Positions 15,582 to 24,782 of a stretch of DNA of 64,000 bases are shown here, piece by piece. Source of the DNA: Alphaproteobacteria bacterium LSUCC0719 (GTDB taxonomy: Bacteria; Pseudomonadota; Alphaproteobacteria; Puniceispirillales; Puniceispirillaceae). The DNA lies in assembly GCA_040839025.1 (NCBI GenBank), contig JBFPJN010000001.1, forward strand, positions 921,307-985,306, in the 5' to 3' direction. The notes beneath the pieces were generated by a model that did no database searches, had not been told where the DNA came from, and saw nothing but the letters and a program-made list of their open reading frames with translations. The stretch's first letter is position 1. Each line of letters begins with the position of its first letter. A program made the translations under genes and the position numbers.

Positions 15582-18530
15582 ATGCTGGCGATGATGACAG
15601 CGATCCCGACACCCCTGTTGCCGGTTACAGGCCCCGCATTGCCGCTTGCCGATCACGCCGCCATTCTGCCGGAGCTGATCGAATGGGCCCGTGACGTGAT
15701 GCCCGACGGCGCATTCCAGCCCGCACAGCTTGCTGCCATTCTGGCACATTCCCGGCATCTTCAGACATTGGCCCGCGCGCATCCCGATCTTGTCACCGCG
15801 GTGCTGTCCGGTGATGGCGAGGCCGAAATGGGCAAGGCAATTGCCGGCTGCCACGATGCCGCAGCCACGCTGGCCGACGAAGCGCAGATGATGGCCGCGC
15901 TGCGCCGCCTTCGTCAGCGAAGCGCGTTGTGTGTGGCGCTTGCCGACATGACGGATTTGCATGACATCGAAACCCAGATGCGGTGGCTGAGCGAGGCCGC
16001 CGACGCCGCTGTGCAAAGCGCCGTTTCCTATCTGTTCAGGGAAGCCGGCCGCCGGGGTCATCTTACCGACGACGCCAGCGCCGCGACCGGTGGCGGTGCG
16101 GGGTGCGGCTGGACCGTGCTGGCGCTTGGCAAGCTTGGGGCCGGTGAGCTGAACTATTCCTCGGATATCGATCTTGTGCTGCTTCATGACCCTGTGGACA
16201 ACCCGCTGTCCAGGCCTGAGAAAAGCCAGCGATTCTATGTCGAGATGGCACGCGGACTGGTCCGGCTGCTGTCGACCGCGACCCGTGACGGCATCGGCTG
16301 GCGGGTCGATCTGCGGCTTCGTCCCGACCCCGGGGCGACCGCTGTCAGCATCCAGCGCGAAGCCGCGATCGGCTATTATGAATCCATCGCCCGTACATGG
16401 GAACGCGCCGCCTTCATCCGGGCGCGGCCAATTGCCGGCGACAGTGCCATGGGCACCGACTTCCTGGCCGAGATCAACCCGTTCATCTGGCGTCGGACGC
16501 TTGACTATACGGTGATGGACGACATGAAGATGATGCTGCGACGCCCGGCTGCCGGACTCGGATGGGAAGGCTATAATCTGAAGACGGGGCCGAACGGCAT
16601 TCGCAGCATCGAATTCCTGACCCATGTGCTGCAGCTTGTCGGTGGCGGCCGGTGCCCGGCACTTCGCGTCGGCAGCACATTGCCGGCGCTTCGGGAACTG
16701 GCTGCCGAAAACTGGATTGAACAGGACCAGTGCGACCAGCTTGGCACGCTGTATCTGGCGCTTCGCCGCACCGAACATCGGTTGCAGATGATGGGCGATG
16801 CACAGACCCATTCATTGCCAAGAACCAGGGCCGGCATCGAAGAGGCGGCGCGGTTCATGGGCCATGAAAGTGCCGATGATTTCCTTGCCGCGCTGAGCCG
16901 CATTCTTGATCAGGTTGCAACCAACACGTCACACCGTCTGTTTGCCGAGCCGGATGACGAGCTGCCTGAAGGCATGACGGCAACCGCCACGGACAGCACC
17001 GCCGACGCGCCGCTGTTCGATGATGAGGATCAGCTTGCCAGCTGGCTTGGTTCGCACGGCTTTCAGCGGCCCGCCGACATTGCCGCCGTTCTGGATGGCT
17101 GGATGGCCGGCAGAATTGCCGCCACCCGCGGCGAGCGCGCGCGCAGTCTGCTGTCGCGGATCATGCCGCCGATGATATCGCATCTTTCCGGTGCCCAGGA
17201 CCCCGACGCTGCCTTTGCCGCCTTTGCCGGTTTCGTGGAAGGTCTGCCAGCCAGCGTGCAGATTTTCTCACTGCTTGATCACAACCGCGACCTGACCAGA
17301 CTTCTGGGCGACATCCTTGTTCTGTCCCCGCGCCTTGGCGACAGGCTGCGTCGGCATCCGATGCTGTTTGATCTGGTGCTGTTTGCCAGTTTCTTTGAAC
17401 CGCTTCCCGCCACCGATGATCTTGAAGCCGAGCTTCGTCTTTCCATCGCCGGCCAGCCGACCGAGCTGGCGCTGGATACGGTGACGCGCGTCACCCGTGA
17501 GCGACAGTTCCGTGCCGAAGTCCAGTATGTGAGCGGCGTTGCCGACAGACGCGCGCTCGGCACCGCACTCGCCGGCATCGCCGAGGCCGCCATCCGGGTC
17601 ATCAGGGATCTTGCCATCACCGACATGCGGCGACGCCACGGCACCATCAAAGGCGATCTGGGCGTTCTGGCGATGGGCCGTCTTGGTGTCGGCGATCTGA
17701 CCGCGACCTCCGACCTTGATCTGGTCTTTGTCTGGGACGCCCCGGACGGCGAACAGTCGACCGGCATCGGGGATGGCAAACGAAGCCTTGGTGCCAGCAG
17801 CTATTTCACCAGACTGGCGCAGACACTGGCAAACTGGCTTGCCGGTGCCACAGGCGAAGGCAAGCTGTTCACCATCGATCTGCGGCTTCGTCCAAATGGC
17901 GAGCAATCGGCGGTGGCAACGTCGCTGGTGCGGTTCACGGACTATTACGCGCAGGAAGCCTGGCTGTGGGAAAAGCTGGCACTTGGCAAGACGCGGCTGG
18001 TGACACCGGCGGCAACATGCGGCACCGCCATCATCGACAGCCTCGCAGCGCCCCGCACCACCGCATTGCCAAAGGATGCCATTGCCGAGTCGCTGCACGA
18101 CATGCGACGCCGCCTGCGCGCCAATTACGGTGATGCCGACAGATGGCAGCTTCGAAAACAACCTGGCGGGATCAGCGAACTTGACCTGCTGATGCAGGCT
18201 CTGCGGTTCCTGCATGCGGACCTGTTCGGCAACGATGTGGCACCGGTGGGCATGCTGCTGCCACGCCTCGTCGACTCCGGCAGGCTTGCGGCTGACGATG
18301 CCGATGCGCTTGCCGCCGCCGACAATCTCTATGCCGATCTTCAGCATGCGTTGCGGCTCGTCCTTGGGACCAGCGCAATGGATCCGGGCCTGCTGTCGCC
18401 GGCGGCACGGCAGTTTATCTGCGCCGCCTGCGACAGTCCGGACATCGAGGCATTGCAGGGACATATTGCAGCCCATCAGGCGCAGGTTGACGATTTGTTT
18501 GACAGGCTTTTTCCACCGCCGACGAGCTGA
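15582..18530 (+). CDS. glnE: Glutamine synthetase adenylyltransferase/adenylyl-removing enzyme
   Basis: A bifunctional enzyme of about 982 residues that adenylylates and deadenylylates glutamine synthetase. Two nucleotidyltransferase cores are visible, each with the G-G-x(n)-DxD signature: GKLGAGELNYSSDIDLVLLH in the N-terminal (removing) half and GRLGVGDLTATSDLDLVFVW in the C-terminal (adding) half. A helical linker lies between them. The start is uncertain: TTG 15576, ATG 15582, 15591 and 15594 are all in frame, without a clear ribosome site. With glnK-amtB in the same window, it belongs to the nitrogen-control system. Confidence 0.95.
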   Translation: MLAMMTAIPTPLLPVTGPALPLADHAAILPELIEWARDVMPDGAFQPAQLAAILAHSRHLQTLARAHPDLVTAVLSGDGEAEMGKAIAGCHDAAATLADEAQMMAALRRLRQRSALCVALADMTDLHDIETQMRWLSEAADAAVQSAVSYLFREAGRRGHLTDDASAATGGGAGCGWTVLALGKLGAGELNYSSDIDLVLLHDPVDNPLSRPEKSQRFYVEMARGLVRLLSTATRDGIGWRVDLRLRPDPGATAVSIQREAAIGYYESIARTWERAAFIRARPIAGDSAMGTDFLAEINPFIWRRTLDYTVMDDMKMMLRRPAAGLGWEGYNLKTGPNGIRSIEFLTHVLQLVGGGRCPALRVGSTLPALRELAAENWIEQDQCDQLGTLYLALRRTEHRLQMMGDAQTHSLPRTRAGIEEAARFMGHESADDFLAALSRILDQVATNTSHRLFAEPDDELPEGMTATATDSTADAPLFDDEDQLASWLGSHGFQRPADIAAVLDGWMAGRIAATRGERARSLLSRIMPPMISHLSGAQDPDAAFAAFAGFVEGLPASVQIFSLLDHNRDLTRLLGDILVLSPRLGDRLRRHPMLFDLVLFASFFEPLPATDDLEAELRLSIAGQPTELALDTVTRVTRERQFRAEVQYVSGVADRRALGTALAGIAEAAIRVIRDLAITDMRRRHGTIKGDLGVLAMGRLGVGDLTATSDLDLVFVWDAPDGEQSTGIGDGKRSLGASSYFTRLAQTLANWLAGATGEGKLFTIDLRLRPNGEQSAVATSLVRFTDYYAQEAWLWEKLALGKTRLVTPAATCGTAIIDSLAAPRTTALPKDAIAESLHDMRRRLRANYGDADRWQLRKQPGGISELDLLMQALRFLHADLFGNDVAPVGMLLPRLVDSGRLAADDADALAAADNLYADLQHALRLVLGTSAMDPGLLSPAARQFICAACDSPDIEALQGHIAAHQAQVDDLFDRLFPPPTS

Positions 18531-18735
18531 AACCACCGGGGTGCGAAAGAATTTGCCCCTCTGTCGCCAAAACGACCTGTTTTCGGAATTTTTTGAACAG
18601 ACGGAGCCGGTTTTTGGTCGCAAAGAAGGCGCAAGCGGCGCGGCCGTTTAGTGACATTCCATCACATTTTTGAAATTGTTGTCGGGCAAGAGTGAAATCG
18701 TGACCCGAAACCGAACGGGGACCTGTTGATCCGCC

Positions 18736-20028
18736 ATGCTGAGATCCGCCTTAGCATCCTGGACGCTGTTTTTCGGCCTGTTGCTGATCATGTCCGGCAA
18801 CGGGCTGCAGATCGTTCTGCTCGGCACCGAGGCGACCGGAGCCGGCTTTTCCAAGGTCACGACAGGCTTTGTGATGGCCGGTTATTTCCTGGGCATTTTC
18901 TTTGGCTCGATTCTGGTGCCACGGATGCTTGACAATGTTGGCCATGTTCGCGTTTTCGGTGCCATGGCGGCGCTTGCCTCGGCCGCGGTTCTGGTGGTTG
19001 CCGCGCTGGTCAATCCGCTGGTCTGGGCGCTGATGCGTATCGTCACCGGGTTCTGCTTTGCCGGCATGTATATTGTCTGCGAAAGCTGGCTGAACAACAA
19101 ATCAACCAACGAGACCCGTGGCCAGATGCTGTCACTCTACATGATTGTCTCGATGGGCGGGCTGGGGGCAGGCCAGTTGCTGATCGGTATTGGCGGCGAA
19201 GACAGTATCGGGCTGTTCCTTCTGGCCTCGGTACTGGTGTCGGTTGCCGTTGTGCCGGTGCTGTTGTCAGTCGGTTCTGCGCCAGCCTTTGAAGAACCCG
19301 AAAGAATGAGCTTGCGACGTCTGATGCAAGTCTCGCCGCTGGCTGTTGTCGGGCTTGGCATCAACGGGGTTGCCATATCGATTCTGTTCGGTATGGGCGC
19401 TGTGTACGCGCTGTCGATCGGACTGAACAATGCCGAGGTCGGCTATTTCATGACGGCGCCGGTTGTCGGTGCGCTGCTGTTGCAATATCCCGTTGGACGG
19501 CTGTCTGACAGGTTCGACCGCCGGATGGTGATCCTCTGCGTTGCCCTTATGGGCGGCGCGGCAGCGGCGCTGGCGGGGCTGTTCGGGCGCGCGGACTTTG
19601 CGCTGCTTCTTCTCTGCATGCTTGCCTATGGTGGATCACTGTTCCCGCTCTATTCGCTGTGTATCGCGCATGCCAATGATTTTCTGACGCCAAGCCAGAT
19701 GGTGGCCGCGGCATCGGGCCTGGTCATGATCAATGGCGCCGGTGCCGTTCTGGGATCGCCGCTTGCCGCGCTGTCGCTGGAATATTTCGGCGTGGCCAGT
19801 TTCTTCATTCTGGTGGCGATCATCCAGCTGATGGTTGCCGGCTTTGCGCTGTTCCGGATGACCCGCCGCGCCGCCGTACCAAATCAGGCGCAGGGTCCGT
19901 TCGTCGCCATTCCGGAATCCTCCAGCGCCATTGCCGCGACGCTGAACCCCGAGACCGAATGGATTTCCGGCGAGGATGAAGCCACCGAAGACGACGATCC
20001 GTTTCGCGACAACCCCTATATCGACTGA
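18736..20028 (+). CDS. MFS transporter, YcaD-like
   Basis: This 430-residue protein has 12 predicted transmembrane helices. Motifs include VMAGYFLGIFFGS, a conserved CESWLNN after helix 4 typical of the YcaD-like MFS group, and VGRLSDRFDRR between helices 8 and 9. The C-terminal tail is soluble and strongly acidic (about the last 35 residues, EDEATEDDDPF). The substrate is unknown. The 205 bases upstream hold no gene that I could support. Confidence 0.88.
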   Translation: MLRSALASWTLFFGLLLIMSGNGLQIVLLGTEATGAGFSKVTTGFVMAGYFLGIFFGSILVPRMLDNVGHVRVFGAMAALASAAVLVVAALVNPLVWALMRIVTGFCFAGMYIVCESWLNNKSTNETRGQMLSLYMIVSMGGLGAGQLLIGIGGEDSIGLFLLASVLVSVAVVPVLLSVGSAPAFEEPERMSLRRLMQVSPLAVVGLGINGVAISILFGMGAVYALSIGLNNAEVGYFMTAPVVGALLLQYPVGRLSDRFDRRMVILCVALMGGAAAALAGLFGRADFALLLLCMLAYGGSLFPLYSLCIAHANDFLTPSQMVAAASGLVMINGAGAVLGSPLAALSLEYFGVASFFILVAIIQLMVAGFALFRMTRRAAVPNQAQGPFVAIPESSSAIAATLNPETEWISGEDEATEDDDPFRDNPYID

Positions 20029-20148
20029 TCCCTTCCGACTGACGCTGTCGGCACGATCCTTTTCGATCATCCATAGGCAGGACGCGCAGGCATGCGGAAT
20101 CTGGTTTTATGTCTGGATGACAGAGACCAAATACATTAGATTTCGCTT

Positions 20149-20649
20149 ATGAAATTTCTGGTTCCGGTACTCACATTCTGTCTTTTCCTGCAGGCATCCC
20201 TTCAGGCTGTGGCGGCCAGCGACAGCCCCTTCTCCCTTCAGGGTGAGGTCAGCGTCACCCGCGTCAGCGATGGTGACTCCCTGCGAAGTGGCCGCCTGAA
20301 GATTCGGCTTCATGGCATCGATGCACCGGAACTCAAACAGAACTGCATCGCGGCGACCGGCGCAAGCTGGCCCTGTGGGAAGGCCGCCCGTGATGCGATG
20401 GTGGAAATTGCGACGAAGGCGCCTCTGCGCTGTGTTCTGATGGATGTTGACCGCTATGGCAGATTGATCATGCGCTGTCATGCCGGCGCCGTCGATATCG
20501 CCGAACATCTTGTTGCCAGGGGCCTTGCCCTTGCCTATCGGCAATACAGTATGGATTATGTCGCCACCGAAGCCACCGCGCGCGAAAATGCCCGTGGGCT
20601 GTGGGCAGGGTCGTTCGAGACACCATGGGACTGGCGGCGAAAAAACTGA
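20149..20649 (+). CDS. Exported thermonuclease (SNase-fold) family protein
   Basis: This 166-residue protein has an N-terminal signal peptide (about residues 1-23) and a staphylococcal-nuclease OB-fold. Characteristic segments are VTRVSDGDSL, IRLHGIDAPEL (active-site Arg and Asp/Glu region), DRYGRLIMRC (second active-site Arg) and the helix EHLVARGLALAY. SNases cut DNA and RNA with calcium outside the cytoplasm. Cys pairs may form disulfides. No Shine-Dalgarno is obvious ahead of the ATG. Confidence 0.9.
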   Translation: MKFLVPVLTFCLFLQASLQAVAASDSPFSLQGEVSVTRVSDGDSLRSGRLKIRLHGIDAPELKQNCIAATGASWPCGKAARDAMVEIATKAPLRCVLMDVDRYGRLIMRCHAGAVDIAEHLVARGLALAYRQYSMDYVATEATARENARGLWAGSFETPWDWRRKN

Positions 20650-20696
20650 TGAACCCTGCCACCACCGTGACAGCAGGTCGACCGACAAACAAAATG

Positions 20697-20720
20697 ACAA
20701 AGACAAAGACAAAGACAAAG
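20697..20720 (+). repeat. Hexanucleotide tandem repeat (ACAAAG)4
   Basis: Four perfect ACAAAG units lie between the thermonuclease-like gene and the small ORF at 20789, with near copies on each side (ACAAAC, ACAAAT). The unit length is a multiple of three, so copy changes would not shift a reading frame but could alter promoter spacing. Confidence 0.7.
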
Positions 20721-20788
20721 AGACTGACAAATCTGTTTCGCTCTGCCATATTCGGCGCGTGGAAACAGACTCCACCAAGAGGACAGCC

Positions 20789-20998
20789 ATGAGCGACGAC
20801 GACCGTATCACCATCATTGCCGAAAGTTTCGAAGCTGCGGCGCTTGAATTCCACCGCCGCAATCTGGCCTCGGAAGGCTATCGCATGGTCGGCCCAATCA
20901 GCCTGCAGCGGTTTGAGCGGATGAACGGCCCGAAGCGTGAAGTGCTGTTTGACGGCAACCCGATGTTTGCTGTCACCTTCGCCAAGGAAGCCAACTAG
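20789..20998 (+). CDS. Small protein of unknown function
   Basis: This 69-residue soluble protein starts at ATG 20789, with AAGAGGAC upstream, and begins MSDDDRITIIAESFEAAALE. The predicted fold is one helix followed by strands (VLFDGNPMFAVTFAKE). No family is recognised. The good ribosome site and host-like codon use support it. The longer open frame back to 20480 overlaps the previous gene antithetically and is not believed. Confidence 0.6.
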   Translation: MSDDDRITIIAESFEAAALEFHRRNLASEGYRMVGPISLQRFERMNGPKREVLFDGNPMFAVTFAKEAN

Positions 20999-21043
20999 CC
21001 CGACCGGCATCCAGCCGCCAAGGCCCATCCGGCACATGACCGG

Positions 21044-21463
21044 CTAGAGAAGACCAAGCTCGCGAAGCTCGGCCACCAGTTCGGGTGGCATGGTTTCGTC
21101 GCCTTCATCGGTTACCGGCAGGTCGGCCGGCGCGTCCTTGATTTCAAGATACCGCCACCCCTGGAAAATCCGCACCCGCATCGGTTCAACCGCGACAAGT
21201 TCGGGTGCCAGCACGATGCCGCATGCCGGCTTGCCGTCGGCACGTTGCATGCTTCGCAGCTCGCGGATCGGCTGGCGGGCGCACATCACACCCTTGATCA
21301 CCCAGAACATGCTGCCACCGGCCAGCACATCTTCGGCGCGGCGCGGCGTGTTGCGGGTGACATGCATCAACTCCTGGCCGGCATCAAGGCGCATCTGCTG
21401 CCATTGGCGCAGGCTGGCGAGTGACTCCGATCCAACGGACAATTTCTTCAGATGCACGGTCAT
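21044..21463 (-). CDS. DUF1489-family protein
   Basis: This 139-residue cytoplasmic protein matches the alphaproteobacterial DUF1489 pattern: an N-terminal HLKKLSVGSESL, then MHVTRNTPRRAEDVLAGGSMFWVIKG, and a C-terminal RIFQGWRYLE. The function is unknown. AGGGTGATCC precedes the ATG. It lies next to mgtE in the same direction with a 66-base gap. Confidence 0.85.
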   Translation of the reverse strand: MTVHLKKLSVGSESLASLRQWQQMRLDAGQELMHVTRNTPRRAEDVLAGGSMFWVIKGVMCARQPIRELRSMQRADGKPACGIVLAPELVAVEPMRVRIFQGWRYLEIKDAPADLPVTDEGDETMPPELVAELRELGLL

Positions 21464-21529
21464 GCCGGATCACCCTCGCACAGCAAACAGCCGTCTGCCG
21501 ACGGCAACATTGTTTCGGGACAAGATGCG

Positions 21530-22972
21530 TTATGGGATTAAATATAGGGCGGCGAGGCCCAGAAACACGAAAAAACCGACAACATCGGTGATTGTCGTGA
21601 TGAAAACACTGGAAGCCACCGCCGGGTCGACACCGATCCGCACAAGGCCAAGCGGCACCAGGGTGCCACTGAGACCGGCGACAACAAGGTTGGCGAACAT
21701 CGCGACCGCCATCACAACGGCGATATCCTGATCCCGGAACCACAGAAAGGAAATGCTGGCCGCCAGAACGGCAAAGACAATGCCATTCAACACCGCCACG
21801 CCAAGCTCGCGTTTGACAAAGCTAGCCGCCGCATCACGGTCAATCTGGCGCAAAGCAAGCGCGCGAACCGCAACCGTCACTGTCTGTGTGCCGGCATTGC
21901 CGCCCATCGAGGCCACGATCGGCATCAACACGGCCAACGCGACAAGACGTTCGATGGTGGCGTCAAACAGGCCGATCACAGCCGATGCCACAATCGCCGT
22001 CAGCAGATTGATCAGCAGCCATGACGTGCGGCCCTGCAGGGTTTCCCACAGGCTGGACCGGACATTCGCCTCGCCGACACCGGCCAGCGCCATCAGATCC
22101 TCCTCGGCCTCCTCGTCGATGACGCCAATCACATCATCAATGGTGATGACGCCGATCAACCGGCCATGCTCGTCGACCACCGGCGCGCTGACCATGCCAT
22201 AGCGCCGGAACAGAATTGCCACTTCCTCCTGGTCCATATCAGCCGGGATCTTGCGAAAATCACCCTGCATGATTTCCCCGACGCGGCGCGGGCGCGGGGT
22301 ACATAGAAGCTTGCCAAGGCTGATCTCGCCAATCGGGCTCCGGGCCGGGTCAACGACGAAGATCAGATAGAAATCCGTGTCACCGAATGGCGAGCTTCGC
22401 AGGAAATCGATGGTCTGGCCCACTGTCCAGAAAGATGGCACGGTCACGATCTCGCGCTGCATCATCCGGCCAGCGGAATCCTCGGGATAGGCAAGGCCTT
22501 CCTCGACAAGCACCCGGTCTTCGGCCGGCAGCGCCGCCAGAACATCCTCAATCTCGTCCTGCTCAAGCTCTTCAATGATGTTGACGGCATCATCGGTATC
22601 AAGAGAGGGAAGCTGACGCGCCAGCGCCGCGACACCCATCACATCGACAATCTCGTCCCGCGTGCTTTCGTCAAGAAACGCCAGTGTTTCCGCATCCAGC
22701 CCGTCGCCGAGCGTGCGCACAAGAGCCGCCGCCTGCGGCGCTGGCAAGCGTTCCAGAAGATCTGCCTGATCCGCCGGGTGCAATGGCGCGACGAGTGCGC
22801 GCGCCCGATCCTCGGCACCGCTGGTAATCGCCGCGACAATTGCCGATTCGACCTTTGGTGTCAGCCCGTACAGCGCAGCAAGCCTGTCGCCGTCATCGCG
22901 GCGATCAGCTGCATGCACAGCCTCGACTGGCTCGGCATGAGGCGGGGTATGTGGTGAATTTTCGGATGCCAT
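21530..22972 (-). CDS. mgtE: Magnesium transporter MgtE
   Basis: This is a 480-residue homodimeric magnesium channel. The soluble N-domain (about 40-160) contains LLERLPAPQAAALV and PSLDTDDAVNIIEELEQDE. A CBS pair follows (about 165-290), with DFYLIFVVDPA and GRLIGVITIDDVI. Five C-terminal membrane helices include the pore segment MPIVASMGGNAGTQT. In the family, magnesium bound between N and CBS domains closes the channel. An N-terminal tail of about 30 residues is poorly conserved in appearance. Confidence 0.96.
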   Translation of the reverse strand: MASENSPHTPPHAEPVEAVHAADRRDDGDRLAALYGLTPKVESAIVAAITSGAEDRARALVAPLHPADQADLLERLPAPQAAALVRTLGDGLDAETLAFLDESTRDEIVDVMGVAALARQLPSLDTDDAVNIIEELEQDEIEDVLAALPAEDRVLVEEGLAYPEDSAGRMMQREIVTVPSFWTVGQTIDFLRSSPFGDTDFYLIFVVDPARSPIGEISLGKLLCTPRPRRVGEIMQGDFRKIPADMDQEEVAILFRRYGMVSAPVVDEHGRLIGVITIDDVIGVIDEEAEEDLMALAGVGEANVRSSLWETLQGRTSWLLINLLTAIVASAVIGLFDATIERLVALAVLMPIVASMGGNAGTQTVTVAVRALALRQIDRDAAASFVKRELGVAVLNGIVFAVLAASISFLWFRDQDIAVVMAVAMFANLVVAGLSGTLVPLGLVRIGVDPAVASSVFITTITDVVGFFVFLGLAALYLIP

Positions 22973-23145
22973 ACACCCTGTCTTTCCCTGTTCGCAGAAC
23001 CACGGTTCTGTCGGGTTTCCAGCGGCGTGAAGATTAGCAGATCCCCCTCAAATGGCAATGCGCGGGGCGTTCTTGAAATATTGTTGCGCGAGGGGTATCA
23101 GCGATATTTTTGAAAGAAAATTACCGCATCGCGAGGCTGACGGGC

Positions 23146-24567
23146 CTAACTGTCCAGATCATACAGCCCGACGCGCCGCGAATGGCCATCAAATTTCATC
23201 TCATGACCAACCGGGGGATGCGCCCGCTGGGCGCAGTCCATGCGCTCGCACACGGCGCAGCCGATGCCAATCGGCTCCAGCAGGCGGCGGCGCGCGGCGT
23301 CAAATTCATCGGCATAGGCAAGATCCCTCGCATGATGGATTTCACAACCAAGCGCAACAGCGAATTCAGGCGGCGATTCACCAGGCGGTGCCCAGGGGCG
23401 CGGCACGGTTCGCGCAATGGTAAAGAATTTCTGTCCATTTGGCAGTTCGGCAGCCTGAAACAGCATCCTGTCCGGGGTTCTGAAGGCCTTGTGAACATCC
23501 CAGCGCGGACAGGTGCCGCCATTCTTGGCAAATTGCATCCCCCCGGCGGCAAGCCGCTTGGAAATGTTGCCGGCATCGTCAACCCGGATGAAGAAAAAGG
23601 GAATGCCGCGGGCGTTCGGGGCGTTCAGGCTCGTCAGACGATGGCAGACCTGCTCGAAACTTGCGCCAAAGCGCCGCCCCAGAAGATCGAGATCGTGACG
23701 CAGTTCACGCGCCGATTCCAGAAACGACTCATAGGGCATCATCACCGCGGCGGCAAAATAGCCGGCCAGCGTGGTGCGGAACAATGACCGCGCGGAGTCA
23801 TCATTGACATCATAGCTGTCACACAGGGAGGCGATCAGCTCGGTCTGTTCAATCAGCGCTGTCTGCACAAGCAGGTGGAACACCCGCTGCGGGCGTCGAA
23901 GCGCCTCGCTGACAAGTATTTCGCGGCGGTGCTGATCATAGCGGCGAAGCTGTGTTCCCATCACCGCTGCCGGGATCACCCGCACCCGAAGACCAAGCTG
24001 ATCACGCACATGCAGGGTCAGCCGTTCAAGCAGCATGCCAGGGTCCGCCTCCTTGCCGAGAATGTCGGCACGGCAGGTTTCAGCAGCCGTCTCGAGATCG
24101 GCAAAATAATTGTTGGCCTGCTGAAGAACGGCGCGGACCTGTTCCACCGGGCTGTTGCCGCCACCGTCCTGACGCCCGTCGCCGGATGATATTTCAAGCT
24201 GGTCCCTGACCTTGCGGTAGGCCTGAAACAGGCTCAGCATTCCGCGCGCGGCGGATGGCGCGGCTGTCACCAGATCCTGCAGCTCACGCCGCGACACCCG
24301 CTCTGCGGACAACAGGGGATCGGCAAACACCTCGGCAAGGTCGGTCAACAGCGCAGGGCTGTCATCCTCGGCAAAGCTCTTCAGGTCGATATCGAATGAA
24401 TTGCCAAGCTTCAGCAGCAGGCTGACCGTCAGTGGCCGCTGGTTGTGTTCCAGCAGGTTCAGATAGGACGGGCTGATATCAAGCGCCTCGGCCATCGCCG
24501 TCTGCGACAGACCAGCCGATTGTCGAAACCGGCGCAGCTTATGCCCGACAAGGATTTTCTCCTGCAT
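23146..24567 (-). CDS. XRE-family regulator of RamB/ScfR type
   Basis: This 473-residue regulator has an N-terminal HTH (about 8-62, with AGLSQTAMAEALDISPSYLNLLEH). A middle region resembles the IrrE/ImmA peptidase-like domain (VFHLLVQTALIEQTELI), here without a clear HExxH. The C-terminal DUF2083-type domain has Cys residues near VALGCEIHHARDL and GCAVCERMDCAQRAHPP. RamB in actinobacteria and ScfR in Rhodobacter control acetate/short-chain acyl metabolism, including aceA. It is divergent from aceA across 215 bases, which strongly suggests the same role. GAGAGGG precedes its ATG. Confidence 0.88.
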   Translation of the reverse strand: MQEKILVGHKLRRFRQSAGLSQTAMAEALDISPSYLNLLEHNQRPLTVSLLLKLGNSFDIDLKSFAEDDSPALLTDLAEVFADPLLSAERVSRRELQDLVTAAPSAARGMLSLFQAYRKVRDQLEISSGDGRQDGGGNSPVEQVRAVLQQANNYFADLETAAETCRADILGKEADPGMLLERLTLHVRDQLGLRVRVIPAAVMGTQLRRYDQHRREILVSEALRRPQRVFHLLVQTALIEQTELIASLCDSYDVNDDSARSLFRTTLAGYFAAAVMMPYESFLESARELRHDLDLLGRRFGASFEQVCHRLTSLNAPNARGIPFFFIRVDDAGNISKRLAAGGMQFAKNGGTCPRWDVHKAFRTPDRMLFQAAELPNGQKFFTIARTVPRPWAPPGESPPEFAVALGCEIHHARDLAYADEFDAARRRLLEPIGIGCAVCERMDCAQRAHPPVGHEMKFDGHSRRVGLYDLDS

Positions 24568-24782
24568 CGCGCCCTCTCACCTCGGATGGTGCTGATTGGT
24601 AACTTCGGTCAAAGGTAAATTTGTAAAGTGAAAATGTAAAGTTTTTACTATTTTCATATTTGCACTTTTTTCCTCGGCTCCAAACCTTCCCTGCGATAGA
24701 CAGACCGCATCATGTCCATACGGGCATGGTTACGCAGCGAATGGCATGCAGAAAAATGGCATGCAGAGAATGGAGAGACAAA
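24568..24782. promoter_or_regulatory. Shared ramB-aceA control region
   Basis: The part next to the regulator is AT-rich and holds repeated GTAAA motifs, including the dyad GTAAA-GTT-TTTAC (24636-24648), and a TTTGCA at 24659-24664. These are candidate operators for the RamB/ScfR-type protein. Nearer aceA, ATGGCATGCAGA is directly repeated at 24741-24752 and 24756-24767, just before the ribosome site GGAGAG. Which element binds the regulator cannot be decided by eye. Confidence 0.45.
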
